Below, piece by piece: positions 47,234-58,992 of a stretch of 64,000 bases of DNA. The notes under the pieces are model-generated. The model had not been told where the DNA came from and searched no databases. It was given only the letters and a program-made list of their open reading frames with translations. This DNA is from Lingula anatina. Lineage: Eukaryota > Brachiopoda > Lingulata > Lingulida > Lingulidae. Position 1 is the stretch's first letter. The number at the start of each line of letters is the position of its first letter. The position numbers and the translations under genes are program-made. The DNA is taken from NCBI RefSeq assembly GCF_001039355.2, contig NW_019774236.1, forward strand, positions 92,154 through 156,153, given 5' to 3'.

Positions 47234-50200
47234 CACAGAGGGTGTTGTGAGGACGGTGGGGCCCCCCTCCCCTGGGGGGTCTCACCCAGGGGGTCTCGGC
47301 AGGTCCTGCTAGGGTCTGTGGCGTAATGGGTACGTGGCTGTCAAGGTGCAACAGGTGACATGCCGCTACGGGGACACTCACACATTTACCTTCACTTACG
47401 GAATTATGAATAGTATCGTTATATAGATATATAACATATTGCTTATCATGCATAGATATGTATTTTACATGTATTTGTGTGTGACAAACAATTCATATGG
47501 TGATGGTATAGGAGTCTTAATGTTTTGATTAGTCATGAAGTCGAATTTCAAACAGCCATTATGGTTGTTAGTATAGCTAATGTAGACTTTATTTAAGAAA
47601 AAAAAAACTGTTACTGTATATAGTCTGTGGTCAGTCCTTTAGCACATAGTTCACATCTTTTATTACATTTGTACACTTCAATTCATGACATTAACGCATT
47701 TAGTTTATCTTTTAATGCTAAGAAGTGTCTGCGTAAATGTACTGAAGTAGCCAGGCGTTGCTAGAGGATAAAGTGTAGGACTATCTCTCTTTTGAGGCAG
47801 TAGTGCTTTGAATTCTAGTGCTCAGTGAGCACACAATGTGATGTGACTGTTGTAAAACGGACTGCGATTGGCTCTCGCAAACCATGTGACCAGCTGTCAC
47901 AGACAGGGGTTGCCATGGTTGCCATTTATCTCTATTTTTAGTTAGCACTTATGTATAGGAAATTTTGGAAGAAATTGTGAATATGATTGACCTGCTGCAT
48001 GTGAAATGCTCAGGCAAGTTTTTCCCGTCTAGGGAAAATTTTTAAAAACAGTACTTATTAGTGTGTTTGGGTGAGTTGGCATACATGTAGAATCTGTTTC
48101 CATTTTTAATGTATATACACTGTGTCTGATGGTTGTATTTGATGAACACTCAGTCTGATTTAGAGTAGAGGGAAACGTTTCCATGGATGTTTGAGAAATT
48201 GCACCTGGTTCCTAGCAGAAAAAGAAAGATAGAGTAGTAAATTGTGAGAAAAATAGAAAAAAGAGTGACAGTTTCACTGTAGTTGATGTGTCCACCTATT
48301 GCTATTATTTCTTCACGCGGGATTGTTATCATTACAAACCATGTAGATCGAAGCGATTGTACACATGATACTAGCCGTAGTAGGGATGTTTATTTTTCTT
48401 CTTCATACTCAGTTTAATTTAACAACACCTTGGTTTTTGTTTGCAGTGTTGAAAGTGAAAGAGAGCCCTCTTCACTTCTTGTTTGTTCACTTAGTTGTTA
48501 TTTGTTACATCTTCCTTTTTGTTAAAATTCCTTGGTTCTTATTTTTATGACAGAAGCCATAAACCACCTCTCTAGGTTCTAGAAAAATCAATTTCTTGTC
48601 ACGTAACTTAGGTTTTACCTTGAAATGACATCCGCTGTTATTATACAGAACATTTCCACAAACCCACTCCGATACTGATTCAATTAAAGTGGCAGGAGCA
48701 AAAGGGTATCATTTCAAAAGGGTGATACCTATCCATTCATCCAGCTTCCATCTTACGTATCTATTTCAAGTACATTATAATCTGTTGATTTTATTTATTA
48801 TCTGTATCTACAATATGTATTGTTTTAAGCAGTGATGACTTACTTATTTTCTGGACTTCATTCACAAAACAAAGGTCTTTTAAGCAAACCAGTTTACTTC
48901 ACTTAGTTGGCTTGCAATTATATATTAATTTTTTTTCAATGAACCATTTTCTGCAGTCATTTTCTGCAGGTAGATGTAGAAATTTATTGCTCTTAGAATC
49001 CCCGTGTCACTGATCAATATCTATGCTGACGTCACAGATGTTCATCACTTGTTTTCTATGTACAACTGGAAGGCACCGTTAAGCTGTGTATGAATTGCCC
49101 GATACCTTGTTATACACCTGATTTTTCACCACTCTGTGTCCTTTTATTTCTGCTCTTTCTTAATTTTAAATGTTCATGCTATCTATTGATATTTAACTTT
49201 GTATTTTTACTTCTACTGCCATGTTCTCTAGAGGCTGTTATAAAAATTTTGAAAGAATCTCAATTGTGATTTTAGGCTTCTTGCATAAAATTTATTATAT
49301 ATATTTAATTTATCTTTAAAACATTATAGTTGAATTACAATCATTGTTATAAGGGAAAGATTGAGGGTGAACATGAAGAACAATTACCTCGAAAAGTGAA
49401 ATGTACTCGTGTGTAGATTTCAGCATAATATATTTCTTACGTACATGTTTTGTCTCCGGCAACTGTGTGCACTTTGACATGTTTGTGCTATCGCACACTT
49501 TTTACAGCCTTATATGTATATGATCTTATTCATCTTACAAAATCATAGACAAATAGACATATGTATACAATTTTTAAATTAAATAATGAATGAATAGTGG
49601 ATTGTGGGAAGGTCATGTGATCACTGTGCGAGTTACGTTGTGTTAAAGAACCACCACAGTTAGAAGCATTCTGGAAGAATTCTCAATCTGGCAAACAATT
49701 TCGATTGACATTTATTCATATGGAATGGAATTTTCATGGGTTGTTTACCAATATTTTAAACTTAACACTGGAGATGGGGGGGGGAGGTATGTATTTAATG
49801 CAGGTATTTTAACTTATCCTTTCTGATTCTTATAATTTACATATTCTTATCTTAAAGGATGAAGTCATTGAACGTTTTTTAAAGCCGTTGTTTGGTCAGT
49901 CTGTTGTGACGATGTGGAAATTATGACCTCAGTGAGCTGAAATTGAAATTTTTAATTAAAATTAAAATTTATTTTATTGTAGTAAAAAGATACATTGTCA
50001 AAATTCCAGTGCATTTGTTTTATTCATGTATCATCTTTGTGGCTGCATCCTATCTGAACACCATGTATTTCAACCAGTAAAATGTTAACACTGAAAGCCG
50101 GTAATAGAATAAACTTAAGTATTTTCTTCTATTATTTTTTGATGGTCAAAAGTAAAAAAAGAGCTTCCAGGATGCTTCTTGGTGGGTTATATCTGTTGAT

Positions 50201-52677
50201 GGCTCATAAGATAGCCAAAATGTAGTGTTTTCATATATATGTTAACAGTGCATGCATAAGATAATGCATAATACTCAACTATTAGACTATTCTTCACTGT
50301 GCCAGCTATACTCCTTATGTTGTTTGATTGGTCCTTTGAATTTCAAAGCCTGTTATTCTTTCATTGGAACTGTTACAAGGCAAAAGCGCTATTTCTAGAC
50401 TACATTTTTTTTCTTGTGTATTTTCTTTTTTTTTTTGTACCACAGGATTGTAAGCAATACAGAATCAACCAATCTTATCCGGTAAACTGTCAGAAACAGC
50501 CGATTCAATAAGAGAAAACCAAATGCAAAGTAAAGTCAATTTGGTCCCAAGGGCGGCATTAGACCTACCTGTAATCAGTCAATACTTCTCAATCTATTAA
50601 TGGCGGCACTAAATCACTTTTGCTGCATTTATACAAGTCGAGATCTAGAAGGTGCCAGAGACGACTGTACTGCGTCACAGTATTCTTTGATCATTATCAG
50701 AAAATACCCTACGTGACATGATGTGTGATAATTTTCACTTTGATATATTCATTAGTAACCAGTATACAAGACATACCTAGTCTCTTTCACTGTGAAATGA
50801 TAATAACTTTGCTGAACTTCAGAATTAAAGAAACGGCCGCCCGTTGCCCCATCCTTGGCTGACGTGATTTGATGCACAAATACAAAAATAAAAGTTTCAC
50901 AGTGATGACATAGACTGACAGAGTGTTCACCTGTAGCTTAAACAAATAAGGGTGGGGTGCAGTTATATTTCACACCTGAATAATTAATTCCCAGTGTCAT
51001 TTGTCTGTCCAGTCACATTCACACTGGAATGATGGTAGGCATTTGTGGTGAATTTTTATGATATCCTACAAGAAACACTTGTTTTTTAATAAGTGCATAA
51101 AGGGACTAACTACCAAAATTTATGCCCCAAATTTCAGAGATTGTCCGAGAAACTTGCCCACCTCCCCTTATTTGCTGACAATCTTCGGGTTCATTACACA
51201 TGGTCTGCGCAGACAAGTACTCAGAACTGTTGACCTCCGCCAAGACGGGGTTCTGTCTTTTTTGGTTTGTTAGTTAATAGCTGAACTGAAAAAAAGTCAC
51301 AGACAGGTTTTGATAAAATTTTAAGGATAGGTCAGTAATGGGCTGACATTGAATTGTTTAGATTTTGGTGTTGGTCCATTTACTGATAACTGAGGAGAAT
51401 TGAGCTGCCTTGGTGGAGATCTGCACGTTCTGAGCACCTTGGCGGAGGTCTGCACTCTCTTTGTAGCTTGGCTATGTAATCACTGTTGAATTAATGAGTT
51501 TATCTGGGACCACATTTTGGCCGTTATTTTGGTTCAGCTATGAATTGGCCCATACCGGCTGCTGATTGCTAGCATCAATCTAATGTAGTCATTTTCACAG
51601 GTGCTTAGATTCTGTGTTTACTGCTGATGCTATGGCAACTGTCATTTGTTTTATTTATTAAGTTTCATTTACTGGAAACAATTGAAGTAGAGGTTGAACC
51701 ACTGATTTTCTGTGATCCTACCGTTGACTGTGGTATGGGAGTTTTTTCTTTAGAAAAATCTTTTGCATTTTTTGTGTGAAGTGTGAAATAAAGGGGGAAG
51801 GTCTTCTGGATCATTTAGGAATATTATAATTTAGGAATATTTACATTATATGGTCTTTTTTTTTAAAAATATTCCATTATAACATTTGTGTTGACTAGTG
51901 TTGCTTATAAGAAATGTTGAGGTAACTATCTCTACAACTATGAGATTTTTATGTATAATGTGACATGTATTGTACACTTTAACTGCCAGTATTATCTCAC
52001 TCTGGGATTTGCACATTTTCTTGGATGTAGATGGGTCAGCAAATGTTATATTTACAAACTTTTTGACAACCTATAAAATTGTCATAAAATGTACTAAGTT
52101 TAAATTAACACAATATGGAAATAACTCATTTAAGTGGGACGGTACTTTGGGAAAAACAAGAGTAATGGACCGAAGTTGCCCCTAGAGAGTGCCCCCCCCC
52201 CCCCCCCAACACCCCCACCTTACTGTTAGGTTGTGTTTGACAACACGTGTGCAATATATTTACACATATTTAATGGAACTCACCCCTTTTTTATTACTTT
52301 TACTATATGAATGGTGAATGTTGCTGATAAACACGAGTATATCATACCACTATTGTACAGAAATAGCAGAGCATCCGAGAATCCTGCATGGTATATGTAT
52401 ATATGAGTTTCAAACCTCGCACTTTTTTGAGATTTTAACTTACATTTAACATAAGTCTATTACAGTAACTGTAACATTATATTATCAGTCCAGGTAGTCT
52501 ATTTGGCTTAGATGATGAATTCATGCATTTACCATGAGATGTCACCGCTGCATATTAGTCTGTCTTGAGAGTCCAGTTTCCATCTATATTGCTGTGTTGG
52601 CAATTCATGTCTTGTTTCAATAAACCATGTTTAAATATACGAAATTACAGTCTTGTTCTTCATCGCCCCCCCCCCCC
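47234..52677 (+). other. Shal 3' UTR and flank
   Basis: T-rich sequence without coding potential. AATAAA signals lie at 50108-50113 and 50887-50892, so a 3' UTR of roughly 2.9-3.7 kb is possible, but no cleavage site can be fixed. One dispersed inverted-repeat element lies at about 51233-51460. A C run is at 52193-52207. The region ends in a C run and an assembly gap. Confidence 0.5.
51233..51460. mobile_element. Dispersed MITE-like repeat (ACCTCCGCCAAG ends)
   Basis: It starts ACCTCCGCCAAGACGG and ends ACCTTGGCGGAGGTCTGCAC, giving 12-bp inverted ends. The interior has the order typical of a widespread marine-invertebrate repeat: TTTTGATAAAATTTT, AGGTCAGTAATGGGCTGA, TTAGATTTTGGTG. The right end is duplicated with drift (CCTTGGTGGAGATCTGCACG just before). 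Assignment is from memory of the repeat pattern. Confidence 0.6.
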
Positions 52678-52702
52678 NNNNNNNNNNNNNNNNNNNNNNN
52701 NN
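52678..52702. other. Assembly gap (25 N)
   Basis: The gap lies between a C run and an A run, exactly at the left edge of the duplicated unit A. Confidence 0.98.
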
Positions 52703-53382
52703 AAAAAAAAAATAAAAATAATAATAATAATGATATTAGAGAAATAAAATACCAAATAATGGAGCCAAGAATTCATATCACTGGTTTTTCATGAAAGTCT
52801 CAAATCTGAGGATTAAGTAATAGGCAAAAATGAAGACTAAAAGGTTTTTCATGGTCTCTCAATAAGATGTTAAAACATTCATTATTGACTAAGAAAGTTG
52901 ATATCGACAGCCATACCTTTAGATCCAACTTAAACGGACCTTGATCACATGTTCAAAGGGTAGAGTACCATCCATCCACGTGTGGGGCTTCGGGTATTCG
53001 GGTCTTGGAAGAAACAAACCAATTCATTTAAGGAATTTAATTCCATTTTATTTTTCATGTTTAATATGATAGAGTTTAATTTTTATTTCAGACTTGATGT
53101 CGAATTCAACCTATCAAAATTCCCTTTCACAGTAATCTGTGCACATAATAAAATAAGTATAATGAATAAAGGTATTTAAGACTGATGAAATTACGTTCTT
53201 CATTACATCTTGCATGATACATTTCACGAGAACAAAATGATTCTTTGAAATCATGGCTGTCAAATAACATGATATGGGAGAATATGATCAAGAGAGGAGT
53301 TATGAAATAGTTGTACACAAGCATATCTATCTCATACTTCAACTACTTTCACTTTGACTCCAGTTTCACTTTCACATCACAC
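52703..53382 (-). other. CCDC51 (copy A) 3' flank
   Basis: No coding sequence recognised. Minus-strand AATAAA signals at 53082-53087 and 53047-53052 lie about 300-340 bases past the stop codon. The corresponding segment of unit B is 59494-60219. Confidence 0.5.
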
Positions 53383-54279
53383 TTATCCTCCACCTTTAAA
53401 TATTGCATACAAAATTGGCACAGCAATGGCTAAACCAGCATAGACCATGGTCACAGTAACAATAGAGTTGATTTTCATTTTCCACTCCAAGTTCTTCTCT
53501 GTGTACAACATAATTTCCTCCATGTGTGGCCCAACATACACAACGTTCCCTGGAGTGTCACTGGCCTCGCGCACGGACAACAGGTGCTTGATCTCGGCCA
53601 TCTGCTCCTCTAGGGCTTGGTCTTGGAGTTTCACAGCATTTATTATCTCTTCTGACTGTCTGTCCAAGAGCTCACTAGAAATACTCCGTGATGCATTCAC
53701 TAGAGGTTTACTTTCACTTTGACTAGTTTCACTTTCATTTTGACTAGTTTCCCTTTCACTTTGACTTGAATGCCCTATAAGAAGACTGATATCATTGACA
53801 AATGTTTTCAGCCTGTCTTGCTGTCCCTGCACAGTTTCCGCCAGCTGTTCTATCCTTCCCTGTAATTCCTGCGACCCAGCAGAAGATGTCACTATACGTC
53901 TCAACTCTCGATTGCGAAGGTAATTAGCTATACTGTACCCCACAAATCCTGTTACTGTGACAACGCCTGAAAACAGTAAACTCCAGTTTTTGGTTCTCTC
54001 GGCTTTCAGCCTTTCTTTCTCATGACTTTCTCTATGTGCTGCTGATAGCTGCTGAAAACAGTTTCTCTCCGCCTCTTCAAATTCGCTCAGCTCCTCGGCC
54101 AGAGCGTTGTCCTGTGCAATAACTGTATACTCCTCTGTGATCAGCTTAAGAAATCGTTCTTCTCCCCTTTTGGTTTTGTCCAGCTCTAGTCTAATGGTAT
54201 TTAGCTTTGTCTGCAGAGCAGTTCTCTCGTGCTGCTTGCTCCTCCTCTTCTCTTGATATGAAAGGAACTGCTCTTCAGC
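53383..54279 (-). CDS. CCDC51: CCDC51/MITOK, copy A, exon 2 (residues 79-376)
   Basis: Coiled-coil inner-mitochondrial-membrane protein known in mammals as the pore-forming subunit of the mitochondrial ATP-sensitive K+ channel. The exon is open for 299 codons from the acceptor (CTCTGTGACAG, exon start 54279) to TAA. It starts AEEQFLSYQEKRRSKQHERT with a long charged coiled coil. HEKERLKAERTKNWSLLFSG then enters TM1 (about 177-199) and closely resembles human CCDC51 HEKERTRAERTKNWS. A second coiled coil has Ser/Gln/Glu-rich SQSE repeats, and TM2 near the end is IVTVTMVYAGLAIAVPILYA, ending IFKGGG. The assembled length of 376 compares with 411 in human. There is no in-frame ATG before TM1, which is why the exon must be joined to exon 1. 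Confidence 0.92.
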   Translation of the reverse strand, partial: AEEQFLSYQEKRRSKQHERTALQTKLNTIRLELDKTKRGEERFLKLITEEYTVIAQDNALAEELSEFEEAERNCFQQLSAAHRESHEKERLKAERTKNWSLLFSGVVTVTGFVGYSIANYLRNRELRRIVTSSAGSQELQGRIEQLAETVQGQQDRLKTFVNDISLLIGHSSQSERETSQNESETSQSESKPLVNASRSISSELLDRQSEEIINAVKLQDQALEEQMAEIKHLLSVREASDTPGNVVYVGPHMEEIMLYTEKNLEWKMKINSIVTVTMVYAGLAIAVPILYAIFKGGG

Positions 54280-54712
54280 CTGTCACAGAGGAAAAATAGA
54301 TGGACATAGAAAACATAAGAAAGGAACTTCCCAATGTAGCTCTCAATGTTGGATCAATAATGCTCTGACACTGGACTATTCTATTAATTACATCAAACTG
54401 GCAAAATCACCCCGAAGCAGCTTGCTATATGAGGATTACTAGAATATATCAAATATGAGCATCTCGTAAGAGGGAAAATATAGATAATGCTCAGCATGTC
54501 GTTAAGATATATTTACCAGAATCATACGAGGATAAAAAGGACATAATAATGCAATTAACCACGCCCAATGTTAGGAAGCAATAAATAAATATAAAATACA
54601 AAAAGAGTCATGTCAGCAACAGTATATAGTCACTTAACGTGGACCATGTTTAAGTTTATCTTATCATTTAAGTTAAAAGAAATGCCAGTGATGCACGTGC
54701 AGTACATGTTAC
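54280..54712 (-). other. CCDC51 copy A intron
   Basis: 433-bp GT-AG intron on the minus strand (donor GTAACA just below 54713, acceptor ending at 54280). The matching intron in copy B is 396 bp, with several small indels. Confidence 0.85.
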
Positions 54713-54946
54713 CTCAATGACTTTATGCTGGGCCGCTTTGATCTCCGTGAGTCCAAAGTAGTCTTCGAAGGCCTGTAGCCAGCGAGTCGCCCTCCCTCCT
54801 GTGGTGTCATTCAGCGCCTGATCCACCTTGGGCCAACCCGTTATCGGAGACGATGCAAAACGCCGACTGAAATGGTCCTGGGCAGGGAAAAACAGAGTTT
54901 GTCTTCGCCGGCTTAGCTGCCCCCACCTCCGTCCTAAGGCGGCCAT
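54713..54946 (-). CDS. CCDC51: CCDC51/MITOK, copy A, exon 1 (residues 1-78)
   Basis: Starts MAALGRRWGQLSRRRQTLFF, an Arg-rich stretch without acidic residues that fits a mitochondrial presequence. Next comes RWLQAFEDYFGLTEIKAAQH, matching the human WWDRYEEFVGLNEVREAQ segment, ending KVIE at the donor. 234 nt, phase 0. The start codon sits in AAAGATGGCCGCC, close to the TISU/YY1-type initiator used by short-leader mitochondrial genes. Copy B has the same start and length. Confidence 0.9.
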
Positions 54947-54965
54947 CTTTGTTTTGACCTTGACT
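54947..54965 (-). promoter_or_regulatory. Candidate ERR response element at CCDC51 (copy A) start
   Basis: TCAAGGTCA on the minus strand (54955-54963) is a perfect extended nuclear-receptor half site of the estrogen-related-receptor type. It begins nine bases upstream of the start codon, which is itself within a YY1/TISU-like word. ERR and YY1 regulate many mitochondrial genes in animals. Use here is inferred. The identical site lies at 61755-61763 in copy B. Confidence 0.45.
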
Positions 54966-56877
54966 CACACGGACGGAATGTACCACCTTAGACCAGTGCA
55001 TGCCATCTGAGGAATGTAGCACCGGGGGTCAACACGTTCATGTTATTTCAAAGATACTTTGTTGTGTTGTGTGATGTTATTGAATGGATATCGTGAAATT
55101 TTCTCTGCACCCCCCCCCCCCCACCATCGGACACGTATTTGCTGTTTCTGGAAATTCAAAATCAGTGTAAAGTCAGCTAACTCTACGTAGGTACCTCAGT
55201 GACCAATGGTCTTAGCTTATATACGATCAAAAATGATGGCAAATGTGGAAAGAGGACGTCGCTGGACAGAAAACTGATCAAAAGCTGGCTTTAATTCATC
55301 CTTTTTTTTTTTACATTTTTTGCAACTCACTCTCGACAGTAAAGATAACCATACACCTAAACGGCCCTATGTGGATTATCACAATCTCATTGTCTTCTCT
55401 AACACAATCCAACCCATGCAACTCTTGTCACACAAATTCGTTTGCTTCCCAAATTGATAAACACATTTCTGGGAAATGATTTTTTTTTTGCTGTGTGGAA
55501 AAGTAAATAAATACGACCATTTGGAATTAATTGTTTCCATAACTTGTTTTCAAACAATTATCTCACAGAGGGCCACGAAACAGTTTTACCCATTTACCCC
55601 CATAACTTTCAGTTTGTGACCTAAACAGATTATGAAAATTAGAAATTCTTCCACAATGTATGCTATTGCAATAAAAAAGCACAGCAAATGAGAAGAGGGC
55701 AATAGCTTCCCATTAATAACATTTCCAATGTCCTCTTCATCTTTTTTATTCATTATAAAATATCCAAATGATAATTTTGGGACTTCTCAAAGCTTTTGTG
55801 CCACATCTCAAACTTCAAGTTTTTGGCAACAAATGCAACTCAAATGTTGTAAACATGGTTTATTCATGTTATAAATGTCAACTCAAATGAATTAAAAAAA
55901 TGCCACCACTGCCTTTCATATAGCAGCAAAACACATCCGTCCTTGTTGCATTGTTAGTGCACAGCATCTTTTACACTCAAAATGCATAAAAATCCAAAAT
56001 GTTCCTTTTCTCATCTAAAAATCCTTGAAAAAGTAATGCATGGATAACAGAAAGAGAGAAAAAGAGAAAAATATCCTGTTGACAAAACAGAGAACCAGAC
56101 ACTGCAGTAAAGAAGACATTAAAACTTAGAATATTGAACATCACTGCATGGCACACTTTCATCGGTTATGATGGAGTTACAAAATAAGGAGTATTTCCTG
56201 TACTTTGCCTCTTACTCCAACGAAAATATTCTAAGCAGGTCACTGCCGGCTTTCTCTTTCAGAATAAATCTCTCACTGCTCAATGTCCAAGGTTGAATTT
56301 TTGTAAAACTAAAGATGTGTGCCTTCCCATGATGAAAAAAAGAAACATCGTATGGTAATACTGTTATTTTTGTTTTCATTTGTTCCCCTTGGCCTTGACC
56401 TTATCACTGGCTTGAGCCTCACTTCACCATATCACTTGTGTCACCAGATGTCACATAATACAGCTGAAAAGAGAACAAAAGAAGATTGGATATCAACACT
56501 GAAGTTCCAGGGAAGTATGTAAGCCCAGTTAATTAGTATCATTGATTAAATTACTATTATAATAAACAGTCATTTTATGTTGACAATGAAATTAGTTTTC
56601 CTTGAAGAACACCACTCTCTCTTCCTTTTTTCTCTTCTGTCATACTCCCCTCCTCTCTGCCCTCTACCAACAGCCTTGATCCCCACACACACATCTTAAT
56701 GTATTAATATGCAAGTTATCTGGCCCACCTTTATCTCATTAAACACACACACATGCACGCACGCGCACACACACACACACGCACACAGTCCAATTCACCA
56801 GTGCTCTGGTCCCCCCAGCCCCATATCACAGAAAATACATGCACGCACACACCCATACACATGCACACAGTGGCAAC
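54966..56877 (-). other. Region between Kelch gene and CCDC51 in unit A
   Basis: No coding sequence recognised. It contains the Kelch 3' UTR and the CCDC51 promoter. A C run is at about 55110-55122. A site at 55430-55436 is the empty counterpart of the transposon at 62210. (CA)n lies at 56743-56785. A 38-bp echo of the Kelch exon end lies at 56791-56828. Confidence 0.5.
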
Positions 56878-56911
56878 TCACCAGTCCTCTGGTCCCCCAG
56901 GTCCTATATCA
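56791..56911. repeat. Direct repeat of the Kelch exon end
   Basis: 56791-56828 (CAATTCACCAGTGCTCTGGT onward) resembles 56874-56911 (CAACTCACCAGTCCTCTGGT onward), separated by CA-rich sequence. The second copy covers the last coding bases of the Kelch gene, so the exon end has been locally duplicated downstream. Confidence 0.65.
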
Positions 56912-58619
56912 TCCAACTCCCCGTCCGACCAGTCGTCCTCTGTGCTGATGTCATCCTCATCCTCATCATCGTACATCATGTTCTCCCTCATTGCATAGCT
57001 GTCAAAGATGGGGTCATGGAACTTGTACTTCTCCACACAGTGAGGACAGTCAGGGGTGCAGTGAAGGATGCTGGACGGGAGAGTTACCACCGTGGCGCAG
57101 CTGTCGTGAAACTGACTTGGGGCGTCCGGCAGCCTCTCCCAGCTGTCCTGGTTCTCCATGTACTTGTAACAACTGAGGTAATTTGAAGGGGTTATTACAT
57201 GGCCGTTGCGGGGAGGGGCGTCTCGAACATCACGGTCCATCCCACCGAACACAAACATGGCCCCCTTGTGAGGGACGGCCATGCAGTTGATACGGGATGG
57301 TTCGTCTGGAAAAGGAGGCAAACTTCGCCGACATCTTTTCCAGCTCTTGAGCTCCATGTCGAAAACCTTGCTGAATCTCTTTCCTGGTGAGGTGACGTAA
57401 ATCTTTTGACCCGTCACATGCATCATCTCTCCGTACTGGGCCCCGCGTGAGTACTCCTCCGTGACGCACTCCTGCAGATCCACGACGTAAAACCTGACCG
57501 TCTCTACGCGCCCGATGCGGCTGGAGTCCGCACATTTGGCAAGCAGACATACGTAACGGTCAAGTACAGAAGCCAGTTGGCACATGGTTGGGATTAGTGA
57601 AGTGTCTTGAAAAGGAAAGTATCTCTCGATGTGTGTATTCAGGGGATTAAAACAACAGAGATATGGCTTGCCTGTGAAATACATGCTTCTGTCTTTGAGC
57701 ATACAAATCATTCCTCGACACGTGACGGAGCATATGATGGTCCTGGAGGCGTAAGACATCAGGGGTTCTTGCACGGTGGTGGAAGAGCTCCACTGAGAGT
57801 CCTTCTCCTGGAATTTGTAAAACTCCCAAGTCATGTGCATGGGACGGACGAGATACAAATCACGCTGGTTCAACGTGGTACACACGTGGACATCACTACG
57901 GAATGGCATCGGGGGCAACCGCACCCATTTAGAGTCCTCGATGACGAACCCATACATCTGGGCGTGGGGTGTGCCGTCCGGGGTGTGTCGCCCCCCTGAG
58001 ATTACAATCACCTCCTTCTCCTCCGTGTCGGGGTGGATCTTCCCCAGAGACAAGTCCAAGTCATAGTTCTCTATGTGTTTGACACAGTCTGGGTCGCTGG
58101 ACACCAGCTCCTGGTCTCTGATCACTGTCTCCATGTCCTTACAACTCACGCTGGACAGGTCTATGGCACAAAACAGCGTCTTGAACTCCTTCCTCCTTTC
58201 CATCTCTTTGTGCTTGGCCCACTTTATCAAGGCCTCAAAAAACACCATCGTTGGCACATATTTCAGATTTTTATCCTTCAGCAAGTCGAGCAACGACTCT
58301 GCTGACAAGTCTACAACGTCGTCTTCCTTCAACGCCTCATGCAGGTACGCACGCAGTCGTTGGTTGGCCTGATCGTAAAGCGAGTGCAATCCGTACATGC
58401 TGGCTAATATACAGAGTCTGAGGCAGTTCTTGGAGGTGACCCCATTCCTGATGAAGTGGTGGGAGCACATGTCTTTCAGTCCCTCCAGCTGGAGATAGTC
58501 AGCCAGGTGTAGAATACTGGAGACATTGTGCTCTGTAATGACGGCCTTGCCCAGGTAGATGTACTCTAACACAGTCTCAAAGGTCTCGGGGGAGGTGACA
58601 CCACTGAGATCAACTTGGC
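56878..58619 (-). CDS. BTB-BACK-Kelch protein, main exon (copy A)
   Basis: Kelch-like (KLHL) protein; family members usually act as substrate adaptors for Cullin-3 ubiquitin ligases. The exon starts two bases into a split Gly codon (acceptor TTGTTCCAG, exon start 58619). QVDLSGVTSPETFETVLEYI completes the BTB fold. Next comes the BACK region (SILHLADYLQLEGLKDMCSH, then FFEALIKWAKHK), then six or so degenerate Kelch repeats: VIVISGG...W.RLPPMP is the first and MFVFGGMD...SWERLPDAP a late one. A CPHC motif and a strongly acidic tail (DDEDEDDISTEDDWSDGELD) end the protein. There are 579 residues in this exon. The specific KLHL orthologue was not identified. The stop TGA overlaps a perfect donor consensus (CTG/GTGAGT), so splicing to a further exon is possible. 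Confidence 0.9.
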
Positions 58620-58907
58620 CTGGAACAAGTTTTTATAACATTCTATTATTTTATATCACATTACTATGTAAAATATGTGATATAATATGTGACATTTTAT
58701 TATTATCATTATTATTATATTTTAATGATAAAAAGCCATAAGATGCTTATAATTGTCTTTGCTTTCTGCAATACCATTCAGTTCATGTTGAACTCTTAAG
58801 AAGTTCCCAGCAATACAGACATAGAAACAAGCTTAAAAGTCTAACAGAAAAACATCTAACAGAATACATAGGGTAGTGAAGAAAGGACAACAGATCAGCA
58901 CACTTAC

Positions 58908-58992
58908 CTGAGAGCCTTTCCTTCATGCCACTGCTGTAGAGAGAACTGAAGTAAGGACAACACATCAGTACACACAGGTGAGCCTTCACTGC
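58908..58992 (-). CDS. BTB-Kelch protein, upstream BTB exon (copy A)
   Basis: 85 nt between acceptor GTTTGTGTTTCAG (exon start 58992) and donor GTAAGT (at 58907). It encodes AVKAHLCVLMCCPYFSSLYS followed by SGMKERLS and joins in frame through a split Gly codon to the exon at 58619. The pattern (HxxVLxxxSxYFxxxxxSGMKE) is the centre of a BTB domain. The first part of the BTB domain and the start codon lie further upstream and were not found before the duplicated unit ends at 59492. Confidence 0.85.

Noticed and set aside
52565-52747. 60-codon frame spanning the N run
   Set aside because: It crosses an assembly gap and homopolymers.
57199-58372. Several + strand frames inside the Kelch exon
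   Set aside because: Antisense shadows of a GC-richer coding exon. The minus-strand frame has clear BTB-BACK-Kelch motifs.
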